NCBI GenBank assembly: GCA_900542115.1
Contig: UQMC01000069.1
Span: 1-10,178, forward strand
Reading direction: 5' to 3'
From: an uncultured Oscillibacter sp.
Lineage (GTDB): Bacteria > Bacillota > Clostridia > Oscillospirales > Oscillospiraceae
Length of the DNA: 10,178 bases
The translations under genes were made by a program, and so were the position numbers. The notes under the pieces are model-generated. The model was not told where the DNA came from, ran no database searches, and was given only the letters and a program-made list of their open reading frames with translations. Shown here one piece after another: positions 1-5,216 of this stretch (position 1 is the first letter of the stretch; each line of letters starts with the position of its first letter).

Positions 1-243
1 GAGGTGCTGGACGGGCTGGACTGCACGGACATCCCCCGCCTGACCGTGTACAACAAGTGCGACAAGCCCAACACCCTGTCCTTCGACCCGGACATCCTGC
101 TCACCAGTGCAAAGACCGGCTACGGCCTGGACACCCTGCTGCAGAAGCTGGACGAGCTGCTGCCGGACACCGCCCCGGAGGGCGTCACCACCCCGGCGCA
201 GCGGTATCTTGAACTGAAGGAAGCCATTTTAAATCATCAATAA
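1..243 (+). CDS. hflX: HflX-like GTPase, C-terminal fragment
   Basis: This is the 3' end of a gene that enters from the left; 80 codons precede the TAA. The visible part holds the G4 guanine-specificity motif (YNKCDKP, NKxD type) and the G5 motif (TSAKTGYGLDTLL) of a TRAFAC GTPase. The stretch DIPRLTVYNKCDKP reads like HflX, a ribosome-associated GTPase that splits stalled or hibernating 70S ribosomes. After G5 only about 40 residues remain, so the C-terminal domain found in many HflX proteins is short or absent. Walker A and the N-terminal HflX domain would lie outside the window, so another GTPase of the same superfamily is possible. serS follows after 34 bases, and no terminator was seen between them, so co-transcription is likely. 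Confidence 0.68.
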   Translation, partial: EVLDGLDCTDIPRLTVYNKCDKPNTLSFDPDILLTSAKTGYGLDTLLQKLDELLPDTAPEGVTTPAQRYLELKEAILNHQ

Positions 244-277
244 AATCATTTAATCTTAATTTAAGGAGAAAAGAAGT

Positions 278-1585
278 ATGCTGGACATCAAGTTTATCCG
301 GGAAAATCCGGAGCTGGTGAAGGAAAACATCAAGAAAAAATTCCAAGACGAGAAGCTGCCTATGGTGGACGAGGTCATTGCGCTGGACGAAAAGCGCCGC
401 GCCAACATTCAGGAGGCGGACCAGCTCCGCGCCGACCGCAACCGCCTGAGCAAGCAGGTGGGTATGCTGATGGGTCAGGCCAAGAAGGACCCCAGCAAGC
501 TGGCGGAGGCCGAGGCTGTGAAGAAGCAGGTCACGGATGAGGCCGAGCGGCTGGCAGCCCTTGAGAAGCTGGAGGCCGAGCTGGACGAGAAGGTCCACCA
601 CATCATGCTCCAGATTCCCCAGATCATTGACCCCTCTGTGCCCATCGGCCCGGACGACTCCGCCAACGTGGAGGTCCAGCGCTTTGGTGAGCCCAAGGTG
701 CCCGACTTCCCCATCCCCTACCACACCGACATCATGGAGAGCTTTGACGGTATCGATATGGACGCCGCAGGCCGCGTATCCGGCTCCGGCTTCTATTATC
801 TGCTGGGTGACATCGCCCGCCTGCACGAGGCCGTGCTGGCCTATGGCCGGGACTTCATGATCTCCAAAGGCTTTACCTACTGCATCCCGCCCTTCATGAT
901 TCACGGCAACGTGGTGGAGGGCGTCATGAGCCAGACGGACATGGACGCCATGATGTACAAAATCGAAGGCGAGGACCTGTACCTCATCGGCACCTCCGAG
1001 CACTCCATGATTGGCCGGTTCATCGACCAGATCATTCCCGCCGAGAAGCTGCCCCAGACGCTGACCTCCTACTCCCCCTGCTTCCGCAAGGAGAAGGGCT
1101 CTCACGGCATTGAGGAGCGCGGTGTGTACCGCATCCACCAGTTTGAGAAGCAGGAGATGATCGTGGTCTGCAAGCCCGAGGACTCCAAGGCGTGGTACGA
1201 TAAGCTGTGGAACTTCTCCGTGGAGCTGTTCCGCTCCATGGACATCCCCGTGCGGCAGTTGGAGTGCTGCTCCGGCGATCTGGCCGACCTGAAGGTGAAG
1301 TCCTGCGACATTGAGGCATGGTCTCCTCGTCAGCAGAAATACTTTGAGGTCTGCTCCTGCTCCAACCTGGGCGATGCTCAGGCCCGCCGCCTGCGTATCC
1401 GCTACAAGGACGAAAACGGCAAGATGCAGCTTTGCCACACACTGAACAACACCTGCGTGGCGCCTCCCCGGATGCTGATCGCCTTCCTTGAGAACAATCT
1501 GCAGGCGGACGGCACCGTGAAGATTCCCGAGGTCCTGTGGCCCTACATGGGCGGGACGAAGGTTCTGGTTCCCAAGAAGAAATAA
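278..1585 (+). CDS. serS: Seryl-tRNA synthetase (divergent bacterial form)
   Basis: This cytoplasmic class II synthetase charges tRNA-Ser with serine. The protein has 435 residues, normal for the family. Residues 1 to about 110 form the N-terminal domain with the long charged helical hairpin (coiled coil) that holds the tRNA-Ser extra arm. The catalytic core follows: the serine-binding TxE motif appears as TSE at 239-241, motif 2 begins at FRKEKGSHG with the ATP-binding arginine at R270 and continues to RIHQFEKQE, and motif 3 includes LNNTCVAPPRML and ENNLQADGTVKIPEVLWPYM near the C terminus. Motifs 2 and 3 differ from the usual bacterial GRDTRG and LNGSGLAxxR patterns, but the coiled coil rules out the methanogen-type SerRS. 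The start is supported by AAGGAGA at 263-269. The ending PYMGGTKVLVPKKK is typical of SerRS. Confidence 0.96.
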   Translation: MLDIKFIRENPELVKENIKKKFQDEKLPMVDEVIALDEKRRANIQEADQLRADRNRLSKQVGMLMGQAKKDPSKLAEAEAVKKQVTDEAERLAALEKLEAELDEKVHHIMLQIPQIIDPSVPIGPDDSANVEVQRFGEPKVPDFPIPYHTDIMESFDGIDMDAAGRVSGSGFYYLLGDIARLHEAVLAYGRDFMISKGFTYCIPPFMIHGNVVEGVMSQTDMDAMMYKIEGEDLYLIGTSEHSMIGRFIDQIIPAEKLPQTLTSYSPCFRKEKGSHGIEERGVYRIHQFEKQEMIVVCKPEDSKAWYDKLWNFSVELFRSMDIPVRQLECCSGDLADLKVKSCDIEAWSPRQQKYFEVCSCSNLGDAQARRLRIRYKDENGKMQLCHTLNNTCVAPPRMLIAFLENNLQADGTVKIPEVLWPYMGGTKVLVPKKK

Positions 1586-1614
1586 TTTTTCTGCATTTTG
1601 CAAAAATAGCATGA

Positions 1615-1677
1615 ATCGGCCATAGTGCTACAATTTGTATTATTTCATTTAAATAATACAAATTGTAGCAGGCCGAT
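1615..1677. repeat. Long near-perfect inverted repeat upstream of mscL
   Basis: The arms at 1626-1645 and 1651-1670 are exact 20-base reverse complements around a 5-base spacer. The symmetry continues outward with ATCGGCC (1615-1621) pairing GGCCGAT (1671-1677), leaving only a 4-base bulge (ATAG) on the left. The inner part is AT-rich and the outer part GC-rich. There is no U-tract after the right arm, so it is not a standard intrinsic terminator, although it lies just after serS and could help end or protect transcripts. It could also be a small mobile repeat (MITE-like) or a repressor site. A degraded look-alike lies before aspS at 7118-7155. Confidence 0.85.
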
Positions 1678-1694
1678 ACAGCGTATAGAGCGGG

Positions 1695-1779
1695 CCGGAA
1701 TACATCAAGGGTACAGTTTCGCCTCTGAAAACGGCCCCATTCCGGTCTGTGCCCTGAACCCGCTGCGGCGCAACGGGTT
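1695..1779 (+). ncRNA. Possible structured 5' leader of mscL
   Basis: Three complementary segment pairs are visible. CCGGAAT (1695-1701) pairs with ATTCCGG (1739-1745). AGGGTACAG (1708-1716) pairs with CTGTGCCCT (1747-1755), with one G-U pair. AACCCG (1757-1762) pairs with CGGGTT (1774-1779). The first two helices cross, so they would either form a pseudoknot or exclude each other as a switch would. It matches no riboswitch consensus I know. Chance pairing in GC-rich DNA is a real alternative. Confidence 0.3.
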
Positions 1780-1819
1780 TACGGTTTCCCATTTTTCGAT
1801 AAAAAAGGAGGCTCTCCCT

Positions 1820-2287
1820 ATGTCCTCTCCCGAAAAGGCAAAAGGCTTTATGGGCGAGTTCAAAGCGTTCATTGCCCGAGGCAATGTGATGGATATGGCT
1901 GTCGGCGTCATCATCGGCGGTGCGTTCGGTAAGATCTCCACCTCACTGGTCAATGACGTCATTATGCCCCTGATCTCCGTGCTCACCGGCGGCGTGGATT
2001 TTTCCAACTGGAAGATCGTGCTGAAGGCCGCCGCAGCCGGCGCCGATGGCGCCATTGACGCCTCGACGGAAATTGCCATCCGATACGGCGCGTTTTTAGC
2101 GACCATTTTAGATTTCCTGATTATCGCCTTCGCGGTGTTTCTGATGCTCAAGGCCATCAACGGTTTCCACGATAAGCTGAAGAAGGCCGAGGTGGAAGCG
2201 CCCGCCAAGGAGCCCGCGCCGCCGGAGCCCTCTAACGAGGAAAAGCTGCTGACGGAGATCCGGGACCTGCTGAAAGCCCGGAAATAA
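1820..2287 (+). CDS. mscL: Large-conductance mechanosensitive channel MscL
   Basis: MscL is a homopentameric inner-membrane channel that opens under high membrane tension to release solutes during osmotic downshock. The predicted protein has 155 residues. An amphipathic N-terminal segment ([16 protein letters not shown]) leads into TM1 at about 22-50, with the family signature [19 protein letters not shown] periplasmic loop follows (about 55-88), then TM2 at about 89-113 ([19 protein letters not shown]). A cytoplasmic tail rich in Lys, Glu, Ala and Pro ends in a short helix ([14 protein letters not shown]) that forms the C-terminal bundle in homologues. The ATG at 1820 is chosen because AAAAAAGGAGG lies at 1801-1811 and homology begins there; an in-frame extension back to 1625 runs through the inverted repeat and has no family match. 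The stop overlaps the rsmG start by one base. Confidence 0.96.
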   Translation: MSSPEKAKGFMGEFKAFIARGNVMDMAVGVIIGGAFGKISTSLVNDVIMPLISVLTGGVDFSNWKIVLKAAAAGADGAIDASTEIAIRYGAFLATILDFLIIAFAVFLMLKAINGFHDKLKKAEVEAPAKEPAPPEPSNEEKLLTEIRDLLKARK

Positions 2288-2982
2288 TGGAAGCACTTCT
2301 GAAAAAGGGTCTGGCGGAGCTGAGGCTGGACGAGGGTGCCACCCCCTCCCTGCTGCGGTTTGGAGAACTGCTGCTGGAAAAAAACAAGGTGATGAACCTC
2401 ACTGCCATCACGGAGCCGGCGGATGTGGCGGCGCTGCACTTTCTGGACTCCGCCGCGCTGCTGACACTAACGGACTTTAAGGGGAAGTCCGTGGTAGATG
2501 TCGGCACCGGGGCAGGCTTTCCCGGAATGCCGCTGAAAATTTTGGAGCCGTCCATCCGCATGACGCTGCTGGACTCCTTGGGCAAGCGGATCACCTTCTT
2601 ACAGGAGGTCTGCAACGAGCTGGGATTGCAGAACGTGCAGTGTGTTCACGCCCGGGCGGAGGAATTTGCCGCAGAGCACCGGGGGCAGTTTGATTTTGCC
2701 ACCTCGCGGGCCGTGGCGAACCTGTCGGTGCTGTGTGAGCTGTGTCTGCCGCTGGTGAAAACCGGGGGATATTTCCTCGCCATGAAGTCTGTGGATTCCG
2801 ACGCGGAGCTGAAGGACGCCGAGAGGGCTATCCGGACACTATGCGGCCGGGTAGAGCGGTCGGCGGACTATCGGATTCCGGGAACAGAGGTGATCCATCG
2901 GGTCATTTTCATCAAAAAAGAGGCGGAAACACCGAAAAAATACCCAAGAGCCTTTGCAAAAATCAAAAAAAATCCACTATAA
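2287..2982 (+). CDS. rsmG: 16S rRNA (guanine-527-N7) methyltransferase RsmG
   Basis: RsmG (GidB) uses S-adenosylmethionine to methylate N7 of G527 in 16S rRNA in the decoding region; in other bacteria its loss gives low-level streptomycin resistance. The protein has 231 residues, close to the usual size. Typical features are NKVMNLTAIT with HFLDS near residues 33-54, the SAM-binding loop VVDVGTGAGFPG at 69-80, LLDSLGKRITFL after the next strand, and TSRAVANL further on. The C-terminal KKYPRAFAKIKKNPL is a divergent form of the family's YPR-KAG-P-K-PL ending. Translation is probably coupled to mscL, because the start shares a base with the mscL stop (TAATG at 2285-2289). In many bacteria rsmG lies near mnmG or parAB, so pairing with mscL is a lineage arrangement. 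Confidence 0.96.
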   Translation: MEALLKKGLAELRLDEGATPSLLRFGELLLEKNKVMNLTAITEPADVAALHFLDSAALLTLTDFKGKSVVDVGTGAGFPGMPLKILEPSIRMTLLDSLGKRITFLQEVCNELGLQNVQCVHARAEEFAAEHRGQFDFATSRAVANLSVLCELCLPLVKTGGYFLAMKSVDSDAELKDAERAIRTLCGRVERSADYRIPGTEVIHRVIFIKKEAETPKKYPRAFAKIKKNPL

Positions 2983-2984
2983 GG

Positions 2985-3015
2985 TAAAAAGCTGTAAAAA
3001 CAGTAGCTTTTACAG
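2985..3015 (+). terminator. Weak AT-rich hairpin after rsmG
   Basis: AAAAGCT and AGCTTTT flank a loop of about 11 bases just downstream of the rsmG stop, with a short T-run in the right arm. The stem is short and AT-rich, so termination would be partial at best. It separates rsmG from the next promoter. Confidence 0.3.
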
Positions 3016-3044
3016 TTGCGAATTTCAAAACGGCACACTATAAT
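3016..3044 (+). promoter_or_regulatory. Sigma-A-type promoter of the minD-mgsA unit
   Basis: TTGCGA at 3016-3021 and a perfect TATAAT at 3039-3044 are separated by 17 bases. Transcription should start near 3051, only about 18 bases before the GTG start codon, with GGGAG at 3056-3060 as ribosome site. The short leader leaves no room for a riboswitch. Confidence 0.75.
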
Positions 3045-3068
3045 AGCAGACAGAAGGGAGAGGGCAGC

Positions 3069-3815
3069 GTGAAGGGACAGAGCATTGCGGTGGTGTCCGG
3101 CAAGGGCGGCACCGGCAAGACCTCGCTGACTGCCGGCGTCGGCACGGCGCTGGCCCAGAGCGGCCGGAGCGTGTTGTGCGTGGACTGCGACATCGGGCTG
3201 CGGAATCTCGATTTGGCGCTGGGCCTGACGGACCGGGCGCTGATGGATTTTTCCGATGTGGCGCTGAAGCGCTGCTCCCTGGAGTCCGCTGTGGTGGCCC
3301 ATCCCAATATCCGGGGGCTGTATCTGCTCACCGCGCCGGTGCGGCTGCGGGGGCCCGCCGTGACGGAGGCGGATTTCCGGCAGATGCTGTCGGAGATTCG
3401 GGAAAAATTCGACTACTGCCTGCTGGACGCTCCGGCGGGGCTGGGCCTTGGGTTCCGTTTAGCAGTGTGCGGCGCGGACCGCTGCGTGGTGGTGACAACA
3501 CAGGATGCCTCTTCCCTGCGGGATGCTCAGCACACGGTAATGGAGCTGCGGCAGTTCGGTCCGGGGCGGCTGCATCTGGTGGTGAACCGGGTGCGGAAAA
3601 AGCTGCTGCACAGTATGCACGCCACCATTGATGACGCTATGGACAAGGCGGGCCTGCCGCTCATCGGCGTTGTGCCGGAGGATGACAGCCTGACACTATC
3701 GCTCAATCAGGGTGTTCCCCTGCTGCTGACCTCATACAGCGGCGCGGCCAGCGCCTACCGCAACATTGCCGTTCGTTTGCAGGGCGGGAGAGTCCCGCTG
3801 CAGCGTATCAGATAA
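3069..3815 (+). CDS. minD: MinD-like septum-site ATPase lacking the usual membrane-targeting tail
   Basis: This 248-residue P-loop ATPase belongs to the MinD/ParA family. MinD proteins dimerise with ATP on the membrane and recruit MinC to block division away from midcell. The deviant Walker A loop GKGGTGKT is at 11-18 with signature lysine K12 and K17. The MinD-specific VDCDIGLRNLD follows at 38-48, containing D41, equivalent to the catalytic Asp40 of E. coli. Walker B is DYCLLDAPAG with D120, followed by GADRCVVVTTQDASSLRDA and the late LIGVVPEDD and NQGVPLL motifs. The protein stops at GGRVPLQRIR, right after the ATPase fold, where MinD usually continues into an amphipathic membrane helix. 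The GTG start is fixed by GGGAG eight bases upstream. No minC, minE or divIVA is adjacent; mgsA follows after 29 bases. Confidence 0.85.
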   Translation: MKGQSIAVVSGKGGTGKTSLTAGVGTALAQSGRSVLCVDCDIGLRNLDLALGLTDRALMDFSDVALKRCSLESAVVAHPNIRGLYLLTAPVRLRGPAVTEADFRQMLSEIREKFDYCLLDAPAGLGLGFRLAVCGADRCVVVTTQDASSLRDAQHTVMELRQFGPGRLHLVVNRVRKKLLHSMHATIDDAMDKAGLPLIGVVPEDDSLTLSLNQGVPLLLTSYSGAASAYRNIAVRLQGGRVPLQRIR

Positions 3816-3844
3816 AGAAATCTTCAAAGGAGGGAGTCTAACAG

Positions 3845-4261
3845 ATGAATATCGCGCTCATGTCCCATGACAACCGAAAGGATTTGATGGTTCAGTTCTG
3901 CACGGCCTATGCCGGCATCCTTTCCCAGCATCATCTTTACGCCACCAACACCACCGGACACATGGTCGCGGAGGCCACAGGTCTGAAGGTGCACTGCTTC
4001 TTATCCTACGCCCACGGCGGCAGCCAGCAAATCGGCGCCCGCATTGCCTATAATGAGTTCGATCTGGTGCTGTTTTTCAATGACCCCAGCAACGAAAAAA
4101 TGGCCGGTGAAATCAGTTACATCTCCCGCCTGTGCGACCAGAGCAATGTTCCCTTTGCCAGCAACATCGCCACGGCGGAAATGCTGATTCTGGGTCTGGC
4201 ACGGGGCGATCTGGACTGGCGCATGATCGTCAATCCCGCCAGCAACCGGCCTATCGCTTGA
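3845..4261 (+). CDS. mgsA: Methylglyoxal synthase homologue with altered active site
   Basis: The 138-residue protein has normal MgsA length and clear family features throughout: ALMSHDNRK at the N terminus, the phosphate-loop segment YATNTTGHMVAEATGL at 32-47, GGSQQIGARIAYNEFDLVLFF at the centre, and ATAEMLILGLARGDLDWR near the end. MgsA converts dihydroxyacetone phosphate to methylglyoxal and phosphate. Aligning without gaps to E. coli MgsA (offset 11), H19 and D91 are kept as H8 and D80, but the catalytic base D71 is S60, H98 is A87, D101 is I90, and phosphate-loop G66 is Y55. The fold is probably retained and the classical reaction probably lost or changed. The gene follows minD with a strong AAAGGAGGGA site at 3826-3835, so the two are co-transcribed. 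It looks intact, not frameshifted. Confidence 0.85.
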   Translation: MNIALMSHDNRKDLMVQFCTAYAGILSQHHLYATNTTGHMVAEATGLKVHCFLSYAHGGSQQIGARIAYNEFDLVLFFNDPSNEKMAGEISYISRLCDQSNVPFASNIATAEMLILGLARGDLDWRMIVNPASNRPIA

Positions 4262-4286
4262 CAAACCGCCGGAAAACGGCTATGAT
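4258..4286 (+). promoter_or_regulatory. Consensus promoter for the T-box-hisS-aspS unit
   Basis: A perfect TTGACA at 4258-4263 is followed after exactly 17 bases by TATGAT at 4281-4286. The -35 box overlaps the mgsA stop codon (TGA at 4259-4261). Transcription should start near 4293, just before the T-box Stem I. Confidence 0.82.
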
Positions 4287-4292
4287 AATCAG

Positions 4293-4523
4293 ACCGCGAT
4301 GACGCCGCAGCAGTAGACCGGAGGACAGGCTGCCAGAGAGGGATTTCACGCTGAGAGAATCCCGCCGGCACCGGAGGAAGGACAGCGGCGGAGCGGGGAC
4401 GGAAACGTCCACGGTTCCCTTCCCGTAACAGAAGGCCAAAGGGGGTAGTCTGCCCCGAATTTGGGTGGCACCACGAAGCCTTGCGCTCTCGTCCCAAAGG
4501 TATTGGGATGAGAGCGTTTTTTT
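4293..4523 (+). ncRNA. T-box riboswitch, aspartate-specific
   Basis: This leader senses uncharged tRNA and controls read-through of a terminator. Stem I has a base helix CGCCGC (4303-4308) with GCGGCG (4385-4390), an AGTA motif in the 5' side of the specifier loop (4312-4315), and CCGG/CCGG above it (4318-4321 with 4371-4374). The distal AGAGAG and GCTGAGAG elements flank a GGGATT/AATCCC helix. The specifier is read as GAC (4381-4383), an Asp codon followed by the usual purine. Stem III is GGACG-GAAA-CGTCC at 4397-4410. The T-box sequence GGGTGGCACCACG lies at 4463-4475; its variable base (TGGC) would pair with G73, the discriminator of tRNA-Asp, and not with C73 of tRNA-His. The downstream genes hisS and aspS fit this. 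Confidence 0.9.
4484..4523 (+). terminator. T-box intrinsic terminator
   Basis: The 12-base arm at 4484-4495 pairs with 4505-4516 with one G-U pair, a 9-base loop, and seven T residues at 4517-4523. CCCAAA at 4493-4498 can instead pair with TTTGGG at 4460-4465 beside the T-box, so the left arm is shared with the antiterminator, as expected for this class. Confidence 0.9.
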
Positions 4524-4557
4524 CTTGCTCCCGCAAAGGGGTATTCCCATACAGGGC

Positions 4558-4596
4558 AAGGGGAAGGTACCTTTGGCGCATAGATACCTTCCCCTT
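4558..4596. repeat. 12-bp inverted repeat, copy in hairpin array
   Basis: AAGGGGAAGGTA at 4558-4569 is perfectly complementary to TACCTTCCCCTT at 4585-4596 around a 15-base loop. It follows the T-box terminator by 34 bases. Confidence 0.85.
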
Positions 4597-4620
4597 AGAC
4601 CCCCACCGGAAACATGGGGG

Positions 4621-4665
4621 AAATCGGGACAAGCGCCGCCAGCGGCGGATTAAGCGTCCCGATTT
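4621..4665. repeat. Nested inverted repeat
   Basis: AAATCGGGAC (4621-4630) pairs perfectly with GTCCCGATTT (4656-4665). A second small palindrome, CGCCGC with GCGGCG (4634-4639 and 4642-4647), lies inside, giving a two-tier stem. Confidence 0.85.
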
Positions 4666-4672
4666 CGAGGAA

Positions 4673-4717
4673 ACGGCACGATTGGCGGCCCGTAAGGGCC
4701 GAGAATCGTAATGCCGT
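4673..4717. repeat. Three-tier inverted repeat with GTAA loop
   Basis: Successive helices ACGGCA/TGCCGT, CGATT/AATCG and GGCCC/GGGCC are separated by small internal loops and closed by a GTAA tetraloop. The whole element spans 45 bases. The regular build suggests a selected or recently copied unit, not chance. Confidence 0.85.
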
Positions 4718-5029
4718 AACGGTGTGAGCCACCGTCCCCCATACCCCCTCTTGGCACAAAGGGGGGCGTGCCCTCAATTGAGGGGGCGACTATGACTTGG
4801 GGTAGAAACTTGGACTTTTCAGTACAGCTTTCCGCTTCGCTCAGCGCCGGTCTGTATCGCAAGGCAATCAGGAGCGGCAGCGAAAAAAGGAGAAAAAGGC
4901 GTCCTATTCGTACCCCTGAAACTAATATTCTATCGGCGCGGCGCACAAGGCTGGATCAGATTTGCACCCCGCCCGTGATTTAGCAGGCAATTCTTCATTT
5001 GCACAAGGGTTCTCACAGAATCCGTTTCC

Positions 5030-5057
5030 CCAAACTTGCACGTAAGTGCAAGTTTGG
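5030..5057. repeat. Perfect 12-bp palindrome with GTAA loop
   Basis: CCAAACTTGCAC (5030-5041) and GTGCAAGTTTGG (5046-5057) are exact complements around GTAA. The element overlaps the -35 and spacer of a possible promoter (TTGCAC at 5036-5041, TATAAC at 5059-5064, 17 bases apart), so it could be an operator or an RNA hairpin. Confidence 0.85.
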
Positions 5058-5064
5058 ATATAAC
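5036..5064 (+). promoter_or_regulatory. Possible internal promoter before hisS
   Basis: TTGCAC and TATAAC are spaced by 17 bases. The -10 box matches consensus at five of six positions, but the -35 box matches at only three. If active it would start near 5071 and supply hisS without passing the T-box. Confidence 0.3.
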
Positions 5065-5091
5065 ATTTTTTCTTTTCCACCGTGCACGGCG

Positions 5092-5123
5092 CATTTTCTT
5101 TTTGATGTCTCAAAAAGAAAATG
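5092..5123. repeat. Perfect 14-bp inverted repeat
   Basis: CATTTTCTTTTTGA (5092-5105) pairs perfectly with TCAAAAAGAAAATG (5110-5123) around TGTC. TGCAC/GTGCA just outside can extend it through an internal loop. No T-tract follows on either strand, so it does not look like an intrinsic terminator. Confidence 0.85.
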
Positions 5124-5216
5124 GGGGGTGCATCCTGCGCGGGGAAACCGCGCTCCCTGCGGCGGAGCCGCGCAATTCCTGTGCCGTATGGCGGCACAAT
5201 AAAAAGGAGAATGACT

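Larger units (their letters stand above)
4524..5210 (+). other. Hairpin-rich non-coding leader between T-box and hisS
   Basis: No credible gene is seen here; the open frames overlap palindromes and lack good ribosome sites or family features. The stretch is packed with inverted repeats, the larger ones listed separately. Further stems are 4600-4605/4615-4620 (CCCCCA/TGGGGG), 4719-4724/4730-4735 (ACGGTG/CACCGT), 4744-4749/4760-4765 (CCCCCT/AGGGGG), the palindrome CCCTCAATTGAGGG at 4771-4784, 5137-5142/5148-5153 (GCGCGG/CCGCGC) and 5181-5186/5192-5197 (GTGCCG/CGGCAC), the last one just before the hisS ribosome site. About 4790-5025 shows little structure. It resembles a mosaic of intergenic palindromic repeats inserted between the riboswitch and its gene. 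Confidence 0.7.

Noticed and set aside
185..1612. 475-residue open frame on the minus strand over serS
   Set aside because: It is exactly antisense to a well-supported SerRS gene, has low-complexity His/Leu/Gly/Val-rich content typical of antisense frames in GC-rich DNA, and lacks a ribosome site.
1598..1626. Promoter TTGCAA-17-CATAGT before mscL
   Set aside because: Both boxes match poorly and the -10 overlaps the inverted repeat edge, so it is not distinguishable from chance; mscL must have some promoter or share the serS transcript.
1625..1819. In-frame N-terminal extension of MscL
   Set aside because: It starts inside the inverted repeat, has no MscL homology, and the ATG at 1820 has an excellent ribosome site.
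4465..5202. Several short open frames on both strands between mgsA and hisS
   Set aside because: They run through the T-box and hairpin array, overlap one another, and lack ribosome sites and recognisable domains.
4524..5210. CRISPR array
   Set aside because: The repeats are palindromes of different sequence and spacing, not regular direct repeats with unique spacers, and no cas genes are present.
5121..5216. Longer hisS starting upstream at 5121, or at the ATG at 5211
   Set aside because: The extension covers hairpins, and the ribosome site GGAG at 5206-5209 is correctly placed only for the ATG at 5217.
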